Source of the DNA: a bacterium 1XD21-70 | Lineage (GTDB): Bacteria > Bacillota > Clostridia > Lachnospirales > Lachnospiraceae | Reading direction: 5' to 3' | Assembly: GCA_003669055.1 (NCBI GenBank) | Contig: RAYB01000039.1 | Location: forward strand, 1 to 50,384 | Length of the DNA stretch: 50,384 bases | Part shown: positions 43,882 to 50,384 of the stretch, one piece after another | Numbering within the stretch: position 1 is the first letter of the stretch | Layout: each line of letters starts with the position of its first letter | Translations under genes and position numbers: made by a program | Notes under the pieces: generated by a model | Told to the model about the DNA's origin: nothing | Databases searched by the model: none | What the model saw: the letters and a program-made list of their open reading frames with translations, nothing else

Positions 43882-43908
43882 TTAGCACTCACTAAAAATG
43901 AGTGCTAA
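43882..43908. promoter_or_regulatory. CIRCE element (HrcA operator)
   Basis: TTAGCACTC (43882-43890), 9-base spacer, GAGTGCTAA (43900-43908): an exact match to the CIRCE consensus. It ends 7 bases before the -35 of the htpG promoter, so HrcA should repress htpG. Confidence 0.96.
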
Positions 43909-43915
43909 TTTTCTG

Positions 43916-43944
43916 TTGACAATTATCCGCTTCCGTATTAAAAT
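43916..43944 (+). promoter_or_regulatory. Promoter of htpG
   Basis: -35 TTGACA (43916-43921), 17-base spacer, -10 TAAAAT (43939-43944). The start near 43951 leaves a leader of about 180 nt before htpG, which holds no recognisable gene apart from a 25-codon ORF overlapping the htpG start. Confidence 0.85.
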
Positions 43945-44130
43945 ATACACCAGAGATTCCAAAGCAGGGATTGCCGAGGGGATCCGGTTCTGGTTCCATG
44001 CGGGAGTGCGGCAGGAGGCAAGGCTTAAGCGCACTTTGGGGCAGGAAGTTTTTAAGGGAGCAGGAAGGAGCCAAAAACCAAGAGTGTATGGCAGAAAAGA
44101 AAGAGAATAAAAGAACAGGAGTGATATGCG

Positions 44131-46134
44131 ATGGGCAGCAAATCAGGCAATTTATCGATCAATAGTGAGAACATATTTCCGATTATCAAGAAATGGCTGT
44201 ATTCCGACCATGATATTTTTTACCGGGAGCTGGTATCCAACGGCTGCGATGCCATTACCAAGCTGAAAAAACTGGAACTGATGGGAGAGTACACCAAGCC
44301 GGAGGACATGGAATATCAGATTCAGATTACCGTGGATTCCGAGGAGAAGTCCATCCGGGTGAAGGACAACGGCCTGGGGATGACGGCGGAGGAAGTGGAG
44401 GAGTACATTAACCAGATCGCATTCTCCGGCGCACAGGATTTCCTGGAGAGATACAAGGACAAGGCCAACGAGGATCAGATTATCGGCCATTTCGGACTGG
44501 GTTTTTATTCGGCATTTATGGTGGCAGATAAAGTGACCATCGACACATTGTCTTATAAGGAAGGCAGCACGCCGGTTCACTGGGAGTCAGAGGGCGGCCT
44601 GACCTTTGAGATGAAGGACGGGGATAAGGAGGAGCAGGGTACGGTGATCACCCTGTACCTGAATGAAGAAAGCTACGAGTTCTCCAATGAGTACCGGGCG
44701 AGGGAGGTGCTGGACAAATATTGCTCCTTTATGCCGATTCCGATTTTCCTTGACAGTGCCAAGGCAGAGCCGGAGTATGAGACGATTGAAAAGGAAGAAC
44801 TGACGGATAAGGACACCATTGTGGAGACTGTGGTGGAGCCGGCTAAGACGGAGGAGAAGGAGAATGAGAACGGCGAGAAGGAGACGGTGGAGATTGAGCC
44901 GTCCAGGGAGCGTTACAAGATCTTAAAGCGCCCGGTGGCATTAAACGACACCAATCCGCTGTGGAACAAGCACCCCAATGAGTGCACGGAAGACGAGTAC
45001 CGTGCCTTTTACCGCAAGGTGTTTATGGATTACAAGGAGCCGCTGTTCTGGATTCACCTGAACATGGATTATCCGTTTAATTTAAAGGGAATCCTGTATT
45101 TCCCCAAGATTAATACAGAGTATGATTCCATTGAGGGCACCATCAAGCTTTACAATACCCAGGTGTTCATTGCAGACAATATCAAGGAAGTCATTCCGGA
45201 ATTCCTGATGCTGTTAAAGGGTGCCATTGATTGCCCGGACCTGCCTCTGAATGTTTCCCGGAGTGCGCTGCAAAACGATGGCTTTGTGAAGAAGATTTCC
45301 GATTATATCACCAAGAAGGTGGCGGATAAGCTGACCGGCATGTGTAAGACTGACCGGGAAAATTATGAGAAATACTGGGATGATATTGCTCCCTTTATCA
45401 AGTTCGGCTGCATCAAGGATGAGAAATTTGCCGAAAAGATGAATGATTATATTCTCTTTAAGAACCTGGATAAAAAGTATCTGACCCTGAAAGACTGCCT
45501 GGAGGAGAACAAGGAAAAGCATGAGAACAAGATCTTCTATGTGACCGATGAGAAGGAGCAGAGCCAGTATATCAACATGTTCAAGGAGGAAGGGCTGGAT
45601 GCGGTGATCCTGCCTCACAATATTGACAGCCCCTTTATCAATCATCTGGAACAGAAGAATGAAGACCTGAAATTCCTGCGGATCGATGCGGATCTCAATG
45701 ACACCTTCAAAGAAGAGGTGGGGGAAGATGATGAGGAATTCAAGAAAACGGCGGAAACCCTGACCGAGATTTTCAAGAAGGCGCTTAACAATGACAAGCT
45801 GGAGGTCAAGGTGGAGAAGCTGAAAAACGAGAGCATTTCTTCCATGCTGACCGTGGCAGAGGAGAGCCGCCGGATGCAGGATATGATGAAGATGTACAAT
45901 ATGTACGGCATGGATCCCTCCATGTTCGGCGGTGCCGGTGAGACGCTGGTGCTGAATGCCAACCATAAGCTGGTACAGTATGTGCTGAACCACAAGGAGG
46001 GAGAGAATACCTCCAAGTTCTGTGAGCAGCTTTATGACCTGGCCCTGCTGAGCCATGGAACGCTGAATCCGGAGCGGATGACGAAGTTCATTGCCCGGAG
46101 CAATGAGATCATGCTGATGATGGCAGGGGAATAA
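44131..46134 (+). CDS. htpG: Chaperone HtpG (Hsp90)
   Basis: 667 residues. N-terminal GHKL ATPase domain with the family start SINSENIFPIIKKWLYSDHD, the ATP-binding ELVSNGCDAITKL, KDNGLGMTAEE and GHFGLGFYSAFMVADK. A charged linker (about 225-265, rich in Glu/Lys) is longer than in E. coli HtpG. The middle domain includes PLNVSRSALQND, and the C-terminal dimerisation domain ends in GE without an MEEVD tail, as expected in bacteria. CAGGAGTGAT precedes ATG 44131. Control by CIRCE/HrcA is indicated by the perfect operator upstream. Confidence 0.97.
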   Translation: MGSKSGNLSINSENIFPIIKKWLYSDHDIFYRELVSNGCDAITKLKKLELMGEYTKPEDMEYQIQITVDSEEKSIRVKDNGLGMTAEEVEEYINQIAFSGAQDFLERYKDKANEDQIIGHFGLGFYSAFMVADKVTIDTLSYKEGSTPVHWESEGGLTFEMKDGDKEEQGTVITLYLNEESYEFSNEYRAREVLDKYCSFMPIPIFLDSAKAEPEYETIEKEELTDKDTIVETVVEPAKTEEKENENGEKETVEIEPSRERYKILKRPVALNDTNPLWNKHPNECTEDEYRAFYRKVFMDYKEPLFWIHLNMDYPFNLKGILYFPKINTEYDSIEGTIKLYNTQVFIADNIKEVIPEFLMLLKGAIDCPDLPLNVSRSALQNDGFVKKISDYITKKVADKLTGMCKTDRENYEKYWDDIAPFIKFGCIKDEKFAEKMNDYILFKNLDKKYLTLKDCLEENKEKHENKIFYVTDEKEQSQYINMFKEEGLDAVILPHNIDSPFINHLEQKNEDLKFLRIDADLNDTFKEEVGEDDEEFKKTAETLTEIFKKALNNDKLEVKVEKLKNESISSMLTVAEESRRMQDMMKMYNMYGMDPSMFGGAGETLVLNANHKLVQYVLNHKEGENTSKFCEQLYDLALLSHGTLNPERMTKFIARSNEIMLMMAGE

Positions 46135-46182
46135 GAAGCGGTAGGGCCTGCCGGGAGAGAAGAACCGCGGACAGACAGAGAA

Positions 46183-46219
46183 GGAAGCTTTCGCCTTAAG
46201 GGCGGGGGCTTCCTTTTTT
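46183..46219 (+). terminator. Terminator of htpG
   Basis: GGAAGC (46183-46188) pairs with GCTTCC (46208-46213) with further inner GCC/GGC pairing, followed by six T. It lies between convergent htpG and the RNA ligase gene. Confidence 0.82.
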
Positions 46220-46252
46220 GGTAATGGAGGATGGCCAGGGGGCATTTTTTCT

Positions 46253-47041
46253 TCACACAAACAGGTCGGCCCCTTCTGCCAGGCGGTTGGCGACTAAAGG
46301 CCGGTTCATCCAATGGCTCTCCGAATCCAGAATCGAATTGAGAAAGGAGTGCCGGACAAATTTCAGCCGGTCCACCGTATAGTCCCCCTCCTCCACCTTA
46401 ATATAAATCCCTTCCATAATCCCGCCTAAGTCTGTCTGTGCCTTTGTTTTTTCTGCATCCGCTCCGTATTTTTCGCACTGCTTTTGCAGGCTTTTTGCCG
46501 GTTCGTCCGAGATAAAATTACTATGCCCGATCAGCCTGGTAATATCCGCAAGCTTCTCATACCGTCCCTCTTCCAGCACCGGGACCGACCGGACAAAGGG
46601 GGCATTTTCCAGGATCATCCGCCGCCTGGCAGTTGAAAAAAAGCGTTTTTCTTCTTTATCAAAAATGTCAAATTCCATAAAATAATGGGGAAGCCGGTCA
46701 TAAAATACCGTATGCTTGGCAAACATCCATTCTCCGTACATGACGTAGCGGCTCCCTAACACCTGCCACAATCCGTCCCGAAAGCACTCTGCCCATACCT
46801 TCAGCATGTCAAACTGCCTTTCTCCATATCCGCCGTCCAGAAAATGTCCCCGGCTTTGCAGATACAGCTTCCCGTCCTCCCCAAAGCTGATCCCGCAGTT
46901 GGCTCCGTCTATCTTCTCCTCCAGCACCAGGTATTTTCCTTGTATCTCGGTAAATCTTACGCTGTTTAAGTCCTCGTCTCCTGCCTGTTTCCTGGAGCCT
47001 TCTACATGGCGGGTCCTGGGGTATTTATAAATCTGTTCCAT
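46253..47041 (-). CDS. RNA ligase (ATP-dependent, Rnl2-like)
   Basis: 262 residues, a minimal covalent nucleotidyltransferase. Motif I is EEKIDGAN with the adenylated Lys K43, motif III YVMYGEWMFAKHT (100-111), motif IIIa HYFMEFDIFD, motif IV MEGIYIKVE (E210) and motif V DRLKFVR (K227). No OB-fold DNA-ligase extension is present, which fits RNA ligases. It would seal 5'-phosphate to 3'-OH (or nicked) RNA. GAGAGGTGAT lies before ATG 47041. It is convergent with htpG and 2.1 kb from an HD-Pnk-type end-healing enzyme. Family membership is secure; exact subtype (Rnl2 or Rnl5 group) is not. Confidence 0.85.
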   Translation of the reverse strand: MEQIYKYPRTRHVEGSRKQAGDEDLNSVRFTEIQGKYLVLEEKIDGANCGISFGEDGKLYLQSRGHFLDGGYGERQFDMLKVWAECFRDGLWQVLGSRYVMYGEWMFAKHTVFYDRLPHYFMEFDIFDKEEKRFFSTARRRMILENAPFVRSVPVLEEGRYEKLADITRLIGHSNFISDEPAKSLQKQCEKYGADAEKTKAQTDLGGIMEGIYIKVEEGDYTVDRLKFVRHSFLNSILDSESHWMNRPLVANRLAEGADLFV

Positions 47042-47253
47042 ATTGGTATCACCTCTCTTATTGCAATTTATGGGGGGATGTACAATTTTTTCCTAACATT
47101 ATTTCAGGGCAATCCAGGACGTTTCCAATCAAAATATTCCCCGTTGCCAGGATATCATGGGCTATGATACAATTTAAGGAAACAGCCGGGATGCCATATG
47201 TGCTATCGTGGGGGATGGTTCCTCTTTTGGCGGATGGATTTTTGCTGCATGGA

Positions 47254-48294
47254 TTAAGTGATATGGGGCATCCTGCCTTCAGGGCAGAGATACGCGCAGC
47301 CCTGGGTGATACCCCGCTCGCGGAAACGTCTGGCCATGGTGTTTAAAACCAGGCGCTTATTGCTGCTCCAGAGCGGGGCAATCAGCAGGTTTTTGGGGCC
47401 GTCGCCGGTGATGCGGTGGATGGCCAGCTTTGGGGGAAGCAGGGCAATACAATCGATTACCAGGTCAATATATTCCTCCATGGAGGGAAGCGGGAAGGGA
47501 TGCTGTTGGTATTCCAAAGCCAGGTCGGTTCCCTTAAGGACATGGAGCAGCTGAAGCTTGATTCCCTGGATGTCCTGGCGGGCCAGGTACTCTGCGGTCT
47601 GGAGCATCTGTTCGCGGCTCTCGCCCGGAAGGCCGAGGATCATATGGACAATGGTTTCCAGATTCCTGCGGCGCAGGCGCCGCAGGGCATCTTCAAAGCA
47701 GGACAGGGAGTAGCCGCGGCGGATGTAGCGGGCAGTAGGTTCATGGATGGTTTGGAGCCCCAGTTCCAGCCATACGGGTTTTTCCCGGCTGAGTTCGGCG
47801 CACAGCGTTAGGACATCCTCGGAAAGGCAGTCAGGGCGGGTGGCAATGGAAAGCACCTTTACGTCCGGATGGCTGAGCGCCGCGGTAAACAGGGCACGCA
47901 GACGGGGGATGGGGGCATAGGTGTTTGTATAGGACTGGAAGTAAGCAATATAGGCTTTGGGTGAGGAACCGAATTTATGGCAGATACGGGAAGCGGCAAG
48001 GTCGATCTGCCGGTAGACGGAGTCAGCGTCCGGGAGCGTCCGGGCAACCGGAGGAGATGCAAAAGGAGCAGGGGAGGATGTGCCGGGATCTGCTGCCGGG
48101 AGCAAAGGGACGGCAAAGTCTCCGGAACCCCCGGCGCTGCAAAAGATACAGCCGCGGGTACCTAAGGTACCGTCACGGTTCGGGCAGGTCATGCCGCCGT
48201 CCAAGGCAATCTTGTAGACCTTGGTGCCGAAGCGCTGTTTCATCTCATCATTCAGGGAATGGTAGGGGTGTTTGTCCGTATTAGCGGTCTCCAT
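47254..48294 (-). CDS. TIGR01212-family radical SAM protein (YtqA-like)
   Basis: 346 residues. Fe-S cluster Cys residues C37, C49 and C52 occur in CPNRDGTLGTRGCIFCSAGG, an expanded CxxxCxxC pattern typical of this family. Other marks: YFQSYTNTYAP, RPDCLSEDVL, WLELGLQTIHE, MILGLPGESREQML. Family members are Elp3-like in layout and are suspected RNA-modifying enzymes; the reaction is not established. The ATG at 48294 has AAGGAG 6 bases upstream and replaces a longer hydrophobic, non-conserved frame from 48432. A good minus-strand promoter lies upstream. Confidence 0.9.
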   Translation of the reverse strand: METANTDKHPYHSLNDEMKQRFGTKVYKIALDGGMTCPNRDGTLGTRGCIFCSAGGSGDFAVPLLPAADPGTSSPAPFASPPVARTLPDADSVYRQIDLAASRICHKFGSSPKAYIAYFQSYTNTYAPIPRLRALFTAALSHPDVKVLSIATRPDCLSEDVLTLCAELSREKPVWLELGLQTIHEPTARYIRRGYSLSCFEDALRRLRRRNLETIVHMILGLPGESREQMLQTAEYLARQDIQGIKLQLLHVLKGTDLALEYQQHPFPLPSMEEYIDLVIDCIALLPPKLAIHRITGDGPKNLLIAPLWSSNKRLVLNTMARRFRERGITQGCAYLCPEGRMPHIT

Positions 48295-48355
48295 GTCAAA
48301 CTCCTTATAGCCGTTTCTTCCGGGTAAATGCCCATAGCAGGTAACTTGTTGATTG

Positions 48356-48384
48356 ATTATACACAGGAACAAAAGAAAAATCAA
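48356..48384 (-). promoter_or_regulatory. Promoter of the TIGR01212 gene
   Basis: Minus strand: -35 TTGATT (48384-48379), 17-base spacer, -10 TATAAT (48361-48356). The divergent truA begins at 48419, so this intergenic region serves both; no clear plus-strand promoter was seen. Confidence 0.7.
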
Positions 48385-48418
48385 GGTTTGCCGGGCAGGC
48401 AGGGAGGGGAATGCTATT

Positions 48419-49174
48419 ATGGAGAAGAACATGGCGCTGCTGCTCCAGTATGACGGGAGCCGTTATGACGGCTGGCAGAGGCAGGGGAACACGGGAAATA
48501 CCATCCAGGGGAAATTGGAGTCCGTGCTGGAGAAGATGACCGGCAGGTACCAGGAGATCCATGGGTCGGGAAGGACGGATGCCGGGGTCCATGCCACAGG
48601 GCAGGTGGCAAATGTGCATCTGGACACAGAGATGGGGGATGGGGAGGTCAGGGATTACTTAAACCGTTACCTGCCGGAGGATATCCTGGTGCTGGAAGCG
48701 AAGCAGGTGCCCAAACGCTTCCACAGCCGCCTTCTCGCAAGGGGGAAGACCTATACGTATTGGGTGGAAACGGGGCAGAGGTGCCCGGTTTTCCAGAGGA
48801 AATATATCGATGTGCTGGGGCAGAGCCTGGATGTGGCAGCGATGGAGGAGGCGGCCTCTAGCCTGGTAGGAACCCACGACTTCACAAGCTTTTGTACCGC
48901 ACAAGGCAAGAAAAAATCAGCAGTGCGGACATTGCAGGAAATCAGGATCGTGCGCCACTCTAGCCAGCTGGAGTTTGTCCTGTCCGGGGACGGGTTCCTC
49001 TATAACATGGTCAGGATCCTGGTGGGAACCCTGGTTGAGGTAGGGCAGGGAAAACGTGCTGCCGGGTCTGTGGCCAGTGCAATGGAGGCCAGGAACCGGC
49101 AGGAGGCAGGATACACGGCACCGGCGAAGGGGCTGTTTTTGACACGGGTTGCCTACGATACGGAAATTTTCTGA
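48419..49174 (+). CDS. truA: tRNA pseudouridine synthase A
   Basis: 251 residues. It converts U38-U40 of the anticodon arm to pseudouridine. Catalytic Asp D54 lies in GSGRTDAGVHATGQ. Other family blocks: LLQYDGSRYDGWQRQ, RFHSRLLARGKTYTYWVETG, GTHDFTSFC and FLYNMVRILVGTLVEVG. ATG 48419 has GGGAGGGGAA upstream; the in-frame ATG 48353 is too early and unlike the family. The HD-Pnk gene begins 20 bases after its stop, so the two are probably cotranscribed. Confidence 0.95.
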   Translation: MEKNMALLLQYDGSRYDGWQRQGNTGNTIQGKLESVLEKMTGRYQEIHGSGRTDAGVHATGQVANVHLDTEMGDGEVRDYLNRYLPEDILVLEAKQVPKRFHSRLLARGKTYTYWVETGQRCPVFQRKYIDVLGQSLDVAAMEEAASSLVGTHDFTSFCTAQGKKKSAVRTLQEIRIVRHSSQLEFVLSGDGFLYNMVRILVGTLVEVGQGKRAAGSVASAMEARNRQEAGYTAPAKGLFLTRVAYDTEIF

Positions 49175-49194
49175 AATGATATGGGAAGGAAGGC

Positions 49195-50328
49195 ATGATG
49201 GACACCAAGAATAAGGGGATACTGGGCAGGATAAGGGAAAGCGGTTTTTCTTTCGAGGGGCTGGCAGGGCAGTATCCGGAACTGGAAACCTTAAAGGGGG
49301 TACAGCAGAATCCGGAGTACCATGCAGAGGGGGATGTGTATGTCCATACGGGGAAGGTCTGCAGCGAACTGTTAAAGCTTCCGGAATGGGATGGCCTGCC
49401 AAAGCGGGAGCAGGAGATACTGTTTTTGGCAGCGGCGTTCCATGATATCGGGAAACCGGCCTGCACAAAATTCGAGGATGGCAGATGGACATCCCCCAAG
49501 CACACGGTTGTGGGGGAAAAGGTGTTCCGCGCCATGGCATACCGTGGGGCGGACCGGTTTGGCATGGGCTTTTGGGAGCGGGAACTGGCGGCCAAGCTGG
49601 TGCGCTTCCATGGATTGCCGGTATGGTTCTGGAAAAAGAAGCGGACGGACTATGGGCTTTTACGTGCGGCGGAGGCAGTGCCGCTGCGGCTCCTTTATCT
49701 GCTGGCAAAGGCAGATGCCCGGGGAAGGGTAAGCCGGACACCCGGGGAACTGGAAGGGCATGGAGAACTGTTTGCAGACTACGCAAAGGAACTGGGGGTC
49801 TGGGAGAATGCCTATCCTTTTGCCAATGCCCACACCAGGTATCAGTACTTCCACAAGGAGGAGATGCCGCCGGGCGCCCAGATTTACGACGATACGGAAT
49901 TTGACGTGTGGATGATGTCCGGGCTGCCCCTGGCAGGAAAGGACACCTGGATCAAAGAAAACAAAGCAGACAGGCCAGTGGTCTCCTTGGATGACATCCG
50001 CGCGGAACTGGGGATCTCCCCCAAAGACGGATCCGGGAAGGTGGCAAGCGTGGCCATAGAACGTTCCAGGAAGCTGCTGCGGAGGAAGGAGCCGTTTATC
50101 TGGAATGCCACCAACCTGATGCAGGAGACCAGGCAGCGGCTCATCCGCCTGTTTGCCGGATACGGGGCGCGGGTGCACGTGGTGTATTTGGAGGCAGGGT
50201 ACAAAGAACTGCAGGAGAGGAATCAGATCCGCAAGCGGCAGATCCCCGGCAATGTGCTGGAGCAGATGATCGATAAGATGGAGATGCCGGAGCCTTGGGA
50301 GGGATATGGGACAGAGGTTTTGAAATAA
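49195..50328 (+). CDS. HD-Pnk type RNA end-healing enzyme (HD phosphohydrolase + polynucleotide kinase)
   Basis: 377 residues with two domains. The N-terminal HD domain (about 40-200) has H51, HD at H83-D84 (AAAFHDIGKPAC), H103, H139 (VRFHGLP) and D173 (LAKADARGR), a complete metal-binding set. The C-terminal P-loop kinase (about 235-377) has GLPLAGKDT (243-251), the T4-Pnk-like SLDDIR (265-270) and WNATNL. The same order occurs in the HD-Pnk family, whose Runella member removes 2',3'-cyclic, 2'- or 3'-phosphates with the HD domain and phosphorylates 5'-OH ends with the kinase. This role is inferred here. It follows truA by 20 bases; an RNA ligase is encoded 2.1 kb away. Confidence 0.85.
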   Translation: MMDTKNKGILGRIRESGFSFEGLAGQYPELETLKGVQQNPEYHAEGDVYVHTGKVCSELLKLPEWDGLPKREQEILFLAAAFHDIGKPACTKFEDGRWTSPKHTVVGEKVFRAMAYRGADRFGMGFWERELAAKLVRFHGLPVWFWKKKRTDYGLLRAAEAVPLRLLYLLAKADARGRVSRTPGELEGHGELFADYAKELGVWENAYPFANAHTRYQYFHKEEMPPGAQIYDDTEFDVWMMSGLPLAGKDTWIKENKADRPVVSLDDIRAELGISPKDGSGKVASVAIERSRKLLRRKEPFIWNATNLMQETRQRLIRLFAGYGARVHVVYLEAGYKELQERNQIRKRQIPGNVLEQMIDKMEMPEPWEGYGTEVLK

Positions 50329-50384
50329 CAGGTATTTGATGGAATATGGCAGTATGGTGTCATCCGAGTATTGAAATATCTGAA

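Noticed and set aside
43898-44110. 70-codon ORF in the htpG leader starting within CIRCE
   Set aside because: Its start lies upstream of the predicted transcription start and inside the operator, so it would not be on the mRNA.
47164-47346. 60-codon plus-strand ORF between the RNA ligase and TIGR01212 genes
   Set aside because: Half of it is antisense to the conserved end of the radical-SAM protein and it has no ribosome site.
48295-48432. Hydrophobic N-terminal extension of the TIGR01212 protein resembling a signal peptide
   Set aside because: It overlaps the gene's own promoter and the truA start; the ATG at 48294 has a proper ribosome site and begins the conserved domain.

Overview
The window reads as a chromosomal segment of an anaerobic, gut-type Firmicute, most likely a Lachnospiraceae (Clostridium cluster XIVa) relative. 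The reasons are gene order typical of that group (scpA-scpB; rimP-nusA-rnpM-ylxQ-infB-rbfA-nrnA-truB-ribF; uvrC-hprK-murB-rapZ-whiA-crh), families common there (DUF6062, DUF1653, DUF5721, UPF0371/DUF1846, DUF4015), rubrerythrin, a CIRCE element, strong AGGAGG ribosome binding sites and TTGACA/TATAAT promoters with 17-bp spacers. No tRNA, rRNA or CRISPR array was seen.

Layout. (1) 1-2840 is a graveyard of mobile and accessory DNA: an IS1182-type transposase remnant, a 64-codon small ORF behind a large RNA hairpin, a fused remnant of two different DNA methyltransferases, an IS110 remnant, the tail of an ArsP-type permease, a frameshifted thioredoxin-like gene and a 166-bp MITE-like element. (2) 2941-11273 holds housekeeping genes on the plus strand: a DUF6062 protein, rubrerythrin, a HAD phosphatase, a metallophosphoesterase, scpA-scpB, a dUTPase, a membrane-anchored TPR protein, hflX and a small membrane protein. 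It ends at a perfect 29-bp bidirectional terminator facing a GntR/FadR-type regulator. (3) 12398-21551 is the translation/ribosome-maturation operon rimP to ribF, with an unusual Arg/Gly-rich repeat in IF2. (4) 21576-24704 has a UPF0371 gene (minus) and a lipoprotein with a glycoside-hydrolase-like DUF4015 fold (plus). (5) 24897-31617 runs DUF1653-uvrC, then hprK-murB-rapZ-whiA and an HPr paralog with Glu at position 15 (Crh-like). (6) 31776-40918 is a coherent transport and catabolic cluster: class II aldolase, zinc alcohol dehydrogenase, MtnA-type isomerase, BMP lipoprotein, a nucleoside-type ABC transporter (one ATPase, two permeases) and an MTA/SAH/5'-deoxyadenosine-deaminase-type amidohydrolase. 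(7) 41075-46134 holds a Cof-type phosphatase, a PpiC-like lipoprotein, DUF5721, a small membrane protein and htpG behind CIRCE. (8) 46253-50328 carries an RNA ligase, a TIGR01212 radical-SAM protein, truA and an HD-Pnk-type RNA end-healing enzyme.

The two most interesting systems are the cluster in (6), which can be read as a deaminase-first 5'-deoxynucleoside salvage route (a variant of the DHAP shunt) with its own importer, and the RNA ligase plus HD-Pnk pair in (8), which together supply all activities needed to heal and seal cleaved RNA. Functional statements rest on motifs and gene order read by eye; no database search was run.
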